Positions 45,264 through 54,612 of a stretch of DNA of 64,000 nt are shown one piece after another. Made by a program: the position numbers and the translations under genes. Location of the stretch: assembly GCF_004000925.1 (NCBI RefSeq), contig NZ_BIME01000011.1, positions 62,001-126,000 of the forward strand, read 5' to 3'. The notes beneath the pieces were generated by a model. It made no database searches. It was not told the DNA's origin and was given only the letters and a program-made list of their open reading frames with translations. The stretch comes from Paenibacillus illinoisensis NBRC 15959. Lineage in GTDB: Bacteria > Bacillota > Bacilli > Paenibacillales > Paenibacillaceae. Positions within the stretch are counted from its first letter, which is position 1; every line of letters starts with the position of its first letter.

Positions 45264-46235
45264 ATGCATATGAAACATCCAACTGCACTTGAAGTTCTTC
45301 TTGATCAAGCAAACGAGAGTCTATCTGCGAACAGTCATGCGATTGCCACTTGGGATATTCCCGGCTTTTACCAGGATACGGAGGGGCACACGCTCGCGAA
45401 GCAGCGGATGGAGAAGGACGCCCAGACGGCCTATACGACTGCACTGGCCTACCGGCTGACAGGAACAGCTGCTTATGCAGACAAAGCGAAGGAAATCATC
45501 ATGGGCTGGGCAGTGGTCAATCGGGAGATTACAGGTGCGGACGGACCATTGGTATCCGCCTATCTGGGGGTTGGACTCATACTTGCGGCGAATGAAATCA
45601 AAGAATGCGTGGACTGGAGCAAAGAAGAGCAGAGTATCTTCACCCAATGGATGACCCAGGTGTGTCTGCCGGAGTGGGATCGAATCCCTCTCCGCAACAA
45701 CTGGTGGAGCTGGAGTTTGTATGCCCAATTAGCGCTGTATCGTTTTATGGATGATAAGCTTCGTTTGGCAGAAGAGGTAACTGCTCTCAAAGAACATCTC
45801 GACCACTCCCTCTCCATCGAAGGGTTCATTCCGGAAGAAGCTTCCAGAGGCAAGCATTCCGTGTGGTATCATTATTTCGCTCTCGCTCCGGTAACGGCCG
45901 CCGCCAAGCTCGCCCTCGACACGACGGGAGAAGATTTGTTCCGCTGGGTCTCACCGGGCGGTAAAAGCCTCCAGTATGCTGTCGAACAATTCTTTCATTA
46001 TGTTAACGGGCATCTGAAGGAATGGCCCTATGACGATAATCCAATCTTCCCGGCACAGCTCTCTGCAGGGACATGGCCCCTTGATCTGGTTGAGGCGATG
46101 GCGAACATCTATCAGAATCCGGACTTTGAACGTTTTGTCGCCCCTTACCGTCCGATCACGGGCAATATCAATATCAACAGCGGCCTTTATCATTCTTATG
46201 CCTGGATCTATCCCGAGCTGCAATTTCAACTTTAG
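45264..46235 (+). CDS. Alginate-lyase-like (alpha/alpha-toroid) protein
   Basis: About 323 residues; ATG 45264 follows AGAGGTAGG (ATG 45270 also possible). 'AYTTALAYRLTGTAAYADKA' and 'KEIIMGWAVVN' with 'RIPLRNNWWSWSLYAQLALY' and 'SRGKHSVWYHYFAL' match the alginate_lyase (PL5-like) toroid, with the catalytic Asn-Asn-Trp and His/Tyr positions recognisable. It lacks a signal peptide, so it would act inside the cell as an oligo-uronate lyase. Such an enzyme makes the unsaturated ends that GH88 removes. Last gene of the plus operon. Confidence 0.85.
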   Translation: MHMKHPTALEVLLDQANESLSANSHAIATWDIPGFYQDTEGHTLAKQRMEKDAQTAYTTALAYRLTGTAAYADKAKEIIMGWAVVNREITGADGPLVSAYLGVGLILAANEIKECVDWSKEEQSIFTQWMTQVCLPEWDRIPLRNNWWSWSLYAQLALYRFMDDKLRLAEEVTALKEHLDHSLSIEGFIPEEASRGKHSVWYHYFALAPVTAAAKLALDTTGEDLFRWVSPGGKSLQYAVEQFFHYVNGHLKEWPYDDNPIFPAQLSAGTWPLDLVEAMANIYQNPDFERFVAPYRPITGNININSGLYHSYAWIYPELQFQL

Positions 46236-46242
46236 CTATAAG

Positions 46243-46278
46243 AAAAAGCCTTTCCGGATATGATCGGAAAGGCTTCTT
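46243..46278. terminator. Bidirectional terminator between convergent genes
   Basis: AAGCCTTTCCG and CGGAAAGGCTT are perfect complements with A and T runs outside. It serves both the lyase-like gene and the converging beta-helix gene. Confidence 0.85.
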
Positions 46279-46286
46279 TCTGTGGT

Positions 46287-49200
46287 CTATTCTGTTGTTA
46301 TAGCCTGCCCATCCCGAAGCAGGTAGGCTGCTGCTTCCTCCGTAATATGTTTGCCACTCTGGGCTTGAACCTCATGGAGAAACGCTTCCGTATTCCCATT
46401 ATCCAGCTTCTTGAGCAGGCTATTAGCGATCCCTCCATTATCAATCCAGGACTTCTCCCGAAAGAGTGCTACCAGCGCTTTGAGTGAGCTGACATCTGCA
46501 TAAGTGGAGAACGTCACAACCGCTTCCTGTTCATTCCCCGCTTCGTCTGTGGCGGTTACTTTGAAGGTGTGAGCTCCCAGGGGCAGCGTATAGAGAAGCA
46601 CCGCCGCTCCCTGCTCAATCTGCTGATCATCGAGCCTTGCTGTACTCTTCAATTCATCAACCCCCGACACCTCATCGACAGCAGTCCATGACAGATTCAG
46701 GGACTCTGCGCTTGTGTAATATCCAGCAAGCGGCTCTGCCACCGAAATGATGGGTGCCGAGGCATCCAGATTAAACTCCAGCGATTTCGCTTCCTCCGCG
46801 TTTCCGGACGAATCCAGTGAACGGTATAGAATGGTATAACGGCCATCCTGACTGAAGGTCAGAGAGTCCTGATAGGCCAGCCAGGTATCCCCTCCATCCA
46901 GACTATATTCTGATGATGCAGATTCAGAGCCTTCAGAAGAATGCAAGGCAAGGGTTACAAGCTGTGTATACCATCCATTCATGCCGTCCGGTTCTGCCGG
47001 ACTCATCAACGCCGTGGTCTCAGGAGCAGTTCGATCCGTATCGATCAGGGAAAATTGGATGTCATCGAACCACATTTCGTTGAACCCGCCAACATAGAAA
47101 CCTACCGTTCCAGATGGATTGTGCTTGGTATCCGACCCTTCAAGTCGAAGTTCCCCGTTAACGTACACGCGGATGTCGGCACCTTCGACCCGGATGCGGA
47201 TGCTATACTCCGTATCAGGCTTCAGGTCCTCATCAGGTAGATTCGTCGTTTTCAGAGCTGTCCATGCTCCATTATAAAGAATCCATTGTGAAGTGCCAAC
47301 CGCCAGCTTCTTGTATGCAATTTTCCCGGATGTGCTGGAGACGGAACGATCATATACATATAGAGTTCCCGTATCCGGCATGACAGCCGGCGTCTTCAGC
47401 GTGAAGGTAAGGTCATAGTCGGTATATGTCTTCGGATGAAGGGCCGAGGCACCTTTGAGAATTTTATACTTTTTATTGCCATCCACAGTTACAATACTGC
47501 GGTTCGGGTCCACCGGCCATCCGTTCGCTCCCGAATCAAAATCCGTAAAGTGCATTACATCAGATACCTGAATGCGTACGGATGCTGATGCTTCCGGGTT
47601 GGCGACTGATGTTACGGTGAGTTCAGCCTCGCCTTCCGCCAAAGCAGTTACCAATCCATGTTCATCCACAGCGGCAATTCCCGGTTGGGAGGTATGAAAG
47701 ATAACCTCCTTATTCTCGGCATCAAGCGGATCAAATTGAACTTGCAGCTGCTTTTGTTCCCCCTTGACCATGTTGGTATGGCTCTCACCAAGCAGCAAAC
47801 CGGATACTTCCCTGCTTGGAACGGTAAATTTGATGTCATCAAACAGGAGCTCACTGAAACCGCCGGCATAAAACCCTACCTGGCCGGACGCATTGAATGT
47901 CGAATCACTTGCTTTTAGCTTCAGTTTGTTATCCACATAAACACTAATCTCCGGACCCTTAACGATGACTTTCATGTTATAGACCGTATCCGGCTGCAGA
48001 TCAGGAGCAGCCAGAGTATTCTGCTTCACTGCTGCCCAGGCCGCATTATACAAGAGCCAGGCAGATGTTCCATTTGCATACTTCCGGTAACCAATCCTGC
48101 CGCCGCTTCCGCCAGGGTTCAACCGGTCAAACACATAGAATGTGGCATCATCTGCAATGATTTTCGGCGTCTTCATCTTAAAAGTCAGCTCATAATGGTT
48201 GAACTCGTTCTCATTTAACGTTGTTGCTCCTTTAACGAGCTTATACATATGGTTACCGCCTTCAACCTCAACAATGCTCCGGTTCGGGTCTGTCGGCCAG
48301 CTGTTTCTCCCGTTTTCGAAATCGGTATAATCGATAATGCCATCCCCAACTTCAACGGTAACCTGAACCTCATCCGTTAAGGCCGGGTTGTCGGCAGAAA
48401 CGGCTGTAATCGTTGCATTCCCTATGCTAACACCCTTCAGCTTGCCGCTTGTATCCACCTTAACAATCGAAGGATCGCTCGACGTGTACTGAATAGCGGG
48501 GTTCGTTGCGTTCCAGGGAATTACTGCGGAATACAGAGCGTATGACTTCCCGATACCGATGGTTACGCTCTCGTCATACAATTGGATCCGATCCACAGCA
48601 ATGTGATCCGGAGCCAGATATGGACCGGCTTTTCCCTGGACCCCTATCTCGCTGAAAGGGATGGCCGGAAAGCCAGGGATCTTTTGGAACACTTCCGCAT
48701 CCGCCTTCAAATTCAAATCCCCATTCGCCAGATTAACGAAGCCGGGATCATGATCCGTAATCCAGTTGTTCGCATACTGGAGCAGGTTGCGCTTGTCACT
48801 TGCTCCCTGATTATTCGTGCCGCTTAATTTCCTCGTCGGGTTATAGATCACATTGTTCTGAAACGTGTTAGTATCCGGATAATACCGGTTCTCCGTGAAG
48901 AAATCCGCCAGTTCCGGATATTTCTCGATATGCGGTGTGCCTTCAAAATTGTTGTTCTTTTCAAACAATGCCTTCCATTTAGGCATATAATTTTTGGATA
49001 TTTGCTGATCCGGTTGATCGCCTAGATACATGTCCGAATATTCATAAGGTACCTTTGCATCAATAAAAAGATTGTTCCGGGTCTTGATATGGGCACCGCC
49101 GTTATTAAGAATGGCATCGTTACCCATGCCGTTAAATATGTTCTCTTCAATGGTAATGCCCATTGTAAAGTTATCCGGATATACCCCTTGAACCCCTGCC

Positions 49201-50798
49201 TTGCCTTCCCCGATATTGTGGAAATAATTCCGGCGGATTACCGATCCCCGTTCCTGAGGCGACTCGCCCAGATTCATATAGATGGCACCGAGATCCGAGA
49301 AGGTTTTGCAGACGTCATAAATATTGTTGTATTCCACGAGATGGTCATTGCCAAAGATCAGCATTCCCGGATGAGGAGCGTCATGAATTTCGTTGTGTGA
49401 AACCTTGTTCCCCGCACCGGTCAGGAAGATGCTCGGATTATAGGCTTTATGGTAATAAGCAAAATCATGGATATGGCTGTTCTCCACGATATTGTTGCCT
49501 GGCTCAAGCGTCTTCTTATCTCCACCATTCAGAATCACCCCGGTCCCTCCGATGTGATGAATATGGGAGCTGATCACCGCATGATTCACTCCGTCCACTT
49601 TGGCAAAGTCGTTATACAACCAGCGGCTCTGCGTATTAATCAATACGCCCCCATTGGAGAAATTCCGTATTTCGCAGTGCTCCAATCGGACGCTGTCCCC
49701 TCCCATAATGACTGCTGCGGACTCCCGGCCATTCTCCAGGATCAGGTCCTCAAAGGTCACATGCGACAAATTGTTCGCGTTAATCATCGGTGTTTTAAGC
49801 ATTGTAACCATGATCTCAGGATGATCACTTTCAAAGGCAGCCGTAGGCATAAAGTAGAGTTTGCCTTGCTTCCGGTCGATGTAATATTCACCTGGCATAT
49901 CGATCTCCTCAAGCAGGTTCTGGGCAAAATGGAAGTCCGGGTACCAGTTGGTAAACAGACCGCTCATCTCTCCGTATGCCAAGGTAATCGTCTTGTTGCT
50001 TGTATCGATGGATGCAACTTGGTTGTACGACCATTCCCAGCTGTAACCGAATATGCCATCCAACCAGATGTCATCCGCCTCTTCCCAGAGATCCGGTCTT
50101 TCGTAATTGTAGGTAAAGGTCCCGCCGCGTGTCTGCAAATCCGGGTCACTGCGGGTAGGTCCGGGATCGGTGATGGTGCCCATCTGGACCGTTCCATTGT
50201 TTGGCCAGCGGGCAAGGGTCATGCCTTGACCTTCGACATACAGCTCCATCGGAGGAACCTGACTGACGTCATTGGCTTTGTAATAACCATGCCGGCTCAT
50301 TACACCGTAATCGGTGATGCCTTGCGCTTTCAGGTCTGCCTGCAGGACTTTCGTTCTGGCATCCGCACTGATGATTCGGTCCAGGACATTCGTGTCCGTT
50401 ACCGGAGAAAACCAGTTTTTTTGAAGTTCCAGACCGCCGTTTAACCGTACGCTTTCTCCGGGATAAGCCTTGTAGGTTATCCGCTTATTCTCCGTACCGG
50501 AGTCCTGCTCCTCCAGAAGAAAACTTTCGCTTCGATTATAGGTACCGCCCCTTAAATAGACCGTCACACCACCTTCACGCAGCCCGGAACCCTTCTTCAA
50601 TTGCCGGATTGCATCCCTGGCCTTTTCAAGTGTACGGAATGGAGCGGCTTCCGTTCCCGGATTCGAATCGTCACCATCATTTGAAATATAAAAGACAGCA
50701 CCAGGGTTAACCGCATCTTCCGCATTCGCTCCCGTAACCGGCAGACCCCCCACCAACAAGACCAGGATTAATGCAATAATGATTGGTCTCCTCATCAT
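46287..50798 (-). CDS. Secreted multidomain protein: parallel beta-helix, Ig-like and FIMAH domains
   Basis: 1503 residues. Signal peptide 1-26 (MRRPIIIALILVLLVGGLPV core). Residues about 30-720 form a right-handed beta-helix ('FYISNDGDDSNPGTEAAPFR', repeated N-x-I/F-x-N turns such as 'GNNIVENSHIHDF'), a fold of pectate lyases and epimerases. Two BIG2-like domains each precede a concanavalin-like module ('FYVFDRLNPGGSGGRIGYRK' and 'LYVYDRSVSSTSGKIAYKKL', an internal duplication). An OmpL47-type segment and a C-terminal FIMAH domain complete it. Probably the extracellular depolymerase of the locus. It follows the LplC-type permease gene by 52 bp. Confidence 0.88.
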   Translation of the reverse strand: MMRRPIIIALILVLLVGGLPVTGANAEDAVNPGAVFYISNDGDDSNPGTEAAPFRTLEKARDAIRQLKKGSGLREGGVTVYLRGGTYNRSESFLLEEQDSGTENKRITYKAYPGESVRLNGGLELQKNWFSPVTDTNVLDRIISADARTKVLQADLKAQGITDYGVMSRHGYYKANDVSQVPPMELYVEGQGMTLARWPNNGTVQMGTITDPGPTRSDPDLQTRGGTFTYNYERPDLWEEADDIWLDGIFGYSWEWSYNQVASIDTSNKTITLAYGEMSGLFTNWYPDFHFAQNLLEEIDMPGEYYIDRKQGKLYFMPTAAFESDHPEIMVTMLKTPMINANNLSHVTFEDLILENGRESAAVIMGGDSVRLEHCEIRNFSNGGVLINTQSRWLYNDFAKVDGVNHAVISSHIHHIGGTGVILNGGDKKTLEPGNNIVENSHIHDFAYYHKAYNPSIFLTGAGNKVSHNEIHDAPHPGMLIFGNDHLVEYNNIYDVCKTFSDLGAIYMNLGESPQERGSVIRRNYFHNIGEGKAGVQGVYPDNFTMGITIEENIFNGMGNDAILNNGGAHIKTRNNLFIDAKVPYEYSDMYLGDQPDQQISKNYMPKWKALFEKNNNFEGTPHIEKYPELADFFTENRYYPDTNTFQNNVIYNPTRKLSGTNNQGASDKRNLLQYANNWITDHDPGFVNLANGDLNLKADAEVFQKIPGFPAIPFSEIGVQGKAGPYLAPDHIAVDRIQLYDESVTIGIGKSYALYSAVIPWNATNPAIQYTSSDPSIVKVDTSGKLKGVSIGNATITAVSADNPALTDEVQVTVEVGDGIIDYTDFENGRNSWPTDPNRSIVEVEGGNHMYKLVKGATTLNENEFNHYELTFKMKTPKIIADDATFYVFDRLNPGGSGGRIGYRKYANGTSAWLLYNAAWAAVKQNTLAAPDLQPDTVYNMKVIVKGPEISVYVDNKLKLKASDSTFNASGQVGFYAGGFSELLFDDIKFTVPSREVSGLLLGESHTNMVKGEQKQLQVQFDPLDAENKEVIFHTSQPGIAAVDEHGLVTALAEGEAELTVTSVANPEASASVRIQVSDVMHFTDFDSGANGWPVDPNRSIVTVDGNKKYKILKGASALHPKTYTDYDLTFTLKTPAVMPDTGTLYVYDRSVSSTSGKIAYKKLAVGTSQWILYNGAWTALKTTNLPDEDLKPDTEYSIRIRVEGADIRVYVNGELRLEGSDTKHNPSGTVGFYVGGFNEMWFDDIQFSLIDTDRTAPETTALMSPAEPDGMNGWYTQLVTLALHSSEGSESASSEYSLDGGDTWLAYQDSLTFSQDGRYTILYRSLDSSGNAEEAKSLEFNLDASAPIISVAEPLAGYYTSAESLNLSWTAVDEVSGVDELKSTARLDDQQIEQGAAVLLYTLPLGAHTFKVTATDEAGNEQEAVVTFSTYADVSSLKALVALFREKSWIDNGGIANSLLKKLDNGNTEAFLHEVQAQSGKHITEEAAAYLLRDGQAITTE

Positions 50799-50849
50799 CT
50801 TTGGAAATACCTCCCTTATAAGATCAATCAGATATTATGCGCACGATCA

Positions 50850-51719
50850 CTACCCTTTTACAGACCCAATCATGGTTCCTTTTTCGAAATATCGAAGCAG
50901 GAAAGGATACATGACAATCACCGGCAAGGAGCTGACAATGACAGCCGCCATTTTCAAGCTCTCCGGCGCAGGCGGTGTTGCAAGCGTCGCCGTAGTAAAC
51001 GGGTCCAGTTTGCTCTCGATGAGGATCTGGCGGACAACCTGCTGCAGCACGAATTTGGATGAATCGGTGACGTAAAGCAGGTTATCCATAAACGCATTAA
51101 TGTGGTAAACCAGATTCCAGAGCCCGATCGTCACAAGTGACGGAATGGACAGCGGGAGCAGGATACGGAACAGAATTCGCAAGTCCCTTGCCCCGTCGAT
51201 ACGAGCTGCTTCGATCAGCGCATCCGGAACGGAGCGAAAAAATGAGATCATTACAAGCACATGAAAAGCATTGGCAGCGGATGGCAGCACATAGACCCAG
51301 TGCGTGTTAAGCAGATGCAGTTCTTTGATTAATAGATATTGCGGGACAATCCCGCCATCGAAGATCATCGTGAACAACAGCAGCATGATCAGCAGCCGCT
51401 TCATGGGCAGATCGGGACGGGAGAGCGGATAAGCGGCGCAGATGGTAACCAGAAGTGTTAAGGCCGTCCCTACGACCATTCGAAACAGCGTATTCGCATA
51501 TCCTGACCAGATTAGCGGATAGTCCAGAAGCCCGCGGTATGCTTCCCACTCGAAATCCCGAGGATAAAAATGAAATCCGCTTCGAAGAGCTTCTCCCCTA
51601 CCGCTGAAGGAGACGGACAGGACATGAATGAACGGGTACACAACGATGAGTGCCAGGATGGACAATATAAGGTAGATCATGGCTGGTGCAATGAGCTCTT
51701 GCCATCTTTTTATTTTCAT
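50850..51719 (-). CDS. Carbohydrate ABC transporter permease, LplC/YtcP type
   Basis: 289 residues, six helices. The EAA loop is 'EAARIDGARDLRILFRILLP' near residues 186-205, and the C-terminus 'RYFEKGTMIGSVKG' is the usual LplC ending. It lies 20 bp after the LplB-type gene. Together with the lipoprotein at 52723 it forms the second oligosaccharide importer of the window, again without its own ATPase gene. Membrane. Confidence 0.93.
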   Translation of the reverse strand: MKIKRWQELIAPAMIYLILSILALIVVYPFIHVLSVSFSGRGEALRSGFHFYPRDFEWEAYRGLLDYPLIWSGYANTLFRMVVGTALTLLVTICAAYPLSRPDLPMKRLLIMLLLFTMIFDGGIVPQYLLIKELHLLNTHWVYVLPSAANAFHVLVMISFFRSVPDALIEAARIDGARDLRILFRILLPLSIPSLVTIGLWNLVYHINAFMDNLLYVTDSSKFVLQQVVRQILIESKLDPFTTATLATPPAPESLKMAAVIVSSLPVIVMYPFLLRYFEKGTMIGSVKG

Positions 51720-51738
51720 GACTGTCTTCCTCCTGCCT

Positions 51739-52638
51739 TTACCATAGACCGCTCTCGCCGCGGCTCAATTTTCGCACGGTCAGATTAGCCCCCAGAATCA
51801 ACAGGAGCCCCACCAGCGATTTAAACAAACCTATGGCCGCGGTGTAACTGTACTGAAACTGCTGCAGACCTACCCGGTAGACATAAGTATCGATGACGTC
51901 ACCTGTTTCGTAATTGACCGGATTTAACAGATTGATGATTTGTTCAAAATTTGCGCTCAGGAAACCACCAAGACTCAGAATAAACATAATAGCGACCGTG
52001 GGCATAATGGACGGGATATTAATTCGAATGATTCGCTGCCAACGATTGGCTCCGTCAATGACGGCCGATTCATGCAGCTCCGGGTTGATCGCCGCCAAAG
52101 CAGCAAAGTAGATGATCGAGCCCCAGCCGATATCCTTAAGGATTGAAGAAATGACCACAATCGGACGGAAATATTCCTTCTTTCCCATATAAAAGACAGG
52201 TTCCCCTCCAAACCACTTCACAATTTCCCCTACAACGCCGGACGTTGGAGAGAGAAAATAAATAATCAGGCCGGACATGACGACCCACGATACGAAATGA
52301 GGCAAGTACATGGTCGTTTGGATGAACCGCTGGAAATACCTTGACCTCACCTCGTTAAGCAAAATCGCCAGTACGATTGGTGCGGGAAAAGCAAAGATCA
52401 TCTGATACAAATTCAGGAGCAGGGTATTTTTAAGTAATCGATAAAAATCCCCATTCTGAAACAATTCTTGGAAATGGCGGAATCCCACCCACGGACTTCC
52501 CCATATCCCGTCGACGACCCGGAAATCCTTGAAGGCAATGACGACTCCATATAAAGGGCCGTATTTAAATACGACGAAGAATGCGAAGGCGAATAGAAAT
52601 AGTAAAAGCAGCTCTCCGTGTTTTTTTATCGTTTTCAT
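51739..52638 (-). CDS. Carbohydrate ABC transporter permease, LplB/YteP type
   Basis: 299 residues from ATG 52638 (AAGGAAG six bases upstream; the frame is open to 52689 without a ribosome site). First helix 'LLLLFLFAFAFFVVFKYGPL', EAA-like loop 'ESAVIDGANRWQRIIRINIP' and ending 'VRKLSRGESGLW' fit the LplB family. Partner of the LplC-type permease that follows. The spacing from the binding-protein gene (84 bp) indicates one operon. Confidence 0.93.
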   Translation of the reverse strand: MKTIKKHGELLLLFLFAFAFFVVFKYGPLYGVVIAFKDFRVVDGIWGSPWVGFRHFQELFQNGDFYRLLKNTLLLNLYQMIFAFPAPIVLAILLNEVRSRYFQRFIQTTMYLPHFVSWVVMSGLIIYFLSPTSGVVGEIVKWFGGEPVFYMGKKEYFRPIVVISSILKDIGWGSIIYFAALAAINPELHESAVIDGANRWQRIIRINIPSIMPTVAIMFILSLGGFLSANFEQIINLLNPVNYETGDVIDTYVYRVGLQQFQYSYTAAIGLFKSLVGLLLILGANLTVRKLSRGESGLW

Positions 52639-52722
52639 GGCGCACTTCCTTGTTAAACCGAACCTGGAAGACCTCCCGCAAGGGATCATTAATCCCTCAC
52701 GGGTGTCCAGACCAAGTCCGGG

Positions 52723-54285
52723 TTATTTTTTGAATTGTGCTTGGTACATTTCATTGGCTTCCTTCGTTAATTCATCGCCGCCTTTTGCCTTCCATTCCGT
52801 TACGAATGTATCAAAATCAGTCAGAGGAATTTCGCCGCTGATGATTTGTGCGAAATATTTTTGCATGAGTGACGTCAATTCCTGTTTGTATTTTCCGTCC
52901 GAAGGCAGTACAGAGAATAGCAGCGCATCAGTCCATCTTGGAGCAGATGAATACGTTTTGACCGCCTCATTCAGCTTCGGATCGGAATATTTGTCCCGAT
53001 AAGCCTGGGTGGTAATGTTACCAAAAGAGAACAGACGGATTCCCAGTTGATCACGCTGCTCCTGCTTATCGAATCCAGGCAAAAATGTAGTCGCCCCCGA
53101 GGTAGCACCACTCTCAGCAAAATCCCATTGCTCCCCCTTTACACCAAGGCTGGTCATATTGATGGTCTCTTCATCATTGCTCTGTGCCTGTAAAATTTCG
53201 AACAGCTTCTCAAGCTTCTCAGGCTGATCCTTGACTTTGCTGCCGATAACCAGGAAATTGCTCTTGATTCCCCAATCCCATGAGCCGTCACCGCCAGGGC
53301 CCTTCGGATTTTTGGAGAATGCCATCTTGGCATCCGGATTCAATGCCAGCATTTCCTTGACTGTGGCAGATTCCGGCAGGGCGCCTTTGCTGATCTGCTC
53401 TTCAATGACACCGATCCGATTGTTATACAGTTTCTTACGATAGGAATCCTGTGTATCTGTAATAAATTCAGGATCGATGACCCCATCCGCATACCATTTG
53501 CGCAGCTTCGCCAAGGCTTCCTTGGTCTCAGGCATGATCGATCCATTTACAATCTGACCATCCCTCTCCATCCACATGGTCGGCTCGACACCGAATGCAC
53601 CGAAGATGGAATAGAACCCGGATGACCACGTGGACGTAGCTGTTCCTGTCAACCCGTACGTATCCTTCACCCCGTTACCGTCCGGATCCTTTTGTGCAAA
53701 GGCATAAACGGCTTCCTCGAATTCATCCAACGTCTCCGGGACTTTCTGAATGCCGACCTGATCCAGCCAGTCTTTACGCCACAACATCCCCAGATCGTAA
53801 GGCTTCAAATCGATAAACATCGGGATAGCCCACAGCTCGTTATTAACGGTAACGGTCTGGAAAAGCTCTTTCTTTTTCTCTATATCCGCGTAATACTCAG
53901 GCATTTTCTCCTTCAACATGTTCTGATCAATGCTCATTAACACGCCCTGATTTTGGTAAGCGATTACATTAGAAGGATCACCGAGCATGAATATGTCTGG
54001 TATATCCCCGGAAGCGATACTGGCGTCCGTTACCTTCACGGGTTTGATCTTTACATTAAACTTTTGCTCCAGCCACTTCTGGACCTCCGAGTCATTGACA
54101 ACTCCATCCGCGGCAAAATGAATGCCCCAGGAAATTTCGATCGGATCGGAGTTTGCTCCCGGCGTTTCTCCTGCATTTGAACTCGGGCTTGAGGTATTCG
54201 TCTCGGAAGTGCATCCGGTAAGCAAGCTTGCCGTTAAACTTACAGCCAGTAAGATAACGCTTACAAATTTGATTCTTTTACTCAA
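52723..54285 (-). CDS. Extracellular oligosaccharide-binding lipoprotein
   Basis: 520 residues. Signal with lipobox 'ASLLTGCTSE' (Cys near residue 25). Family-1-type binding protein: 'WAIPMFIDLKPYDLGMLWRK' and 'DPDGNGVKDTYGLTGTATST' are conserved in this group. It is anchored outside the membrane and feeds the permeases encoded downstream. First gene of the lipoprotein-LplB-LplC-beta-helix operon, divergent from the AraC sensor gene at 54613. Confidence 0.93.
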   Translation of the reverse strand: MSKRIKFVSVILLAVSLTASLLTGCTSETNTSSPSSNAGETPGANSDPIEISWGIHFAADGVVNDSEVQKWLEQKFNVKIKPVKVTDASIASGDIPDIFMLGDPSNVIAYQNQGVLMSIDQNMLKEKMPEYYADIEKKKELFQTVTVNNELWAIPMFIDLKPYDLGMLWRKDWLDQVGIQKVPETLDEFEEAVYAFAQKDPDGNGVKDTYGLTGTATSTWSSGFYSIFGAFGVEPTMWMERDGQIVNGSIMPETKEALAKLRKWYADGVIDPEFITDTQDSYRKKLYNNRIGVIEEQISKGALPESATVKEMLALNPDAKMAFSKNPKGPGGDGSWDWGIKSNFLVIGSKVKDQPEKLEKLFEILQAQSNDEETINMTSLGVKGEQWDFAESGATSGATTFLPGFDKQEQRDQLGIRLFSFGNITTQAYRDKYSDPKLNEAVKTYSSAPRWTDALLFSVLPSDGKYKQELTSLMQKYFAQIISGEIPLTDFDTFVTEWKAKGGDELTKEANEMYQAQFKK

Positions 54286-54573
54286 AAGAACCTACCCCCT
54301 GTTGTTGGATTGGTTTTGGATTCGAGAATCCCGCATCCTGCATCACGACCCGGCCGGGTATTGGAAACGGTTTTTACATACTTAAAATTTAAGCTTTATA
54401 CCTTCCGGCGCACAATCCTCTCATTCCATTTTTTTTATGTTTTTGGCTTCAGAAGCCGCGTAGAGCCACTGACGTTATTCCGTTTTTTGTATGTTTTTCA
54501 ATTTCGATCTGTTCTAAGTCCGCTGGTGTGATATATAATGGACTGCACAACTGTTGAGATCATCAAATTTTAT

Positions 54574-54587
54574 TGTAAGCGCTACCA
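54574..54587. promoter_or_regulatory. Catabolite-responsive element (cre)
   Basis: TGTAAGCGCTACCA fits the CcpA consensus TGNAANCGNWNNCA at every fixed position. It ends 25 bp before the ATG of the AraC sensor gene, where bound CcpA would block transcription. The rest of the 327-bp intergenic region holds the two divergent promoters, which I cannot place with confidence. Confidence 0.7.
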
Positions 54588-54612
54588 CAGCTAAGATGAG
54601 GAGGGGATTGCC

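Noticed and set aside
49449..50444. Long plus-strand open frame of 331 codons
   Set aside because: It is antisense to the beta-helix gene, lacks a ribosome site and family resemblance; a shadow of that gene's codon bias.
54363..54378. cre-like GGAAACGGTTTTTA upstream of the binding lipoprotein
   Set aside because: The right half lacks the conserved CA; below threshold.
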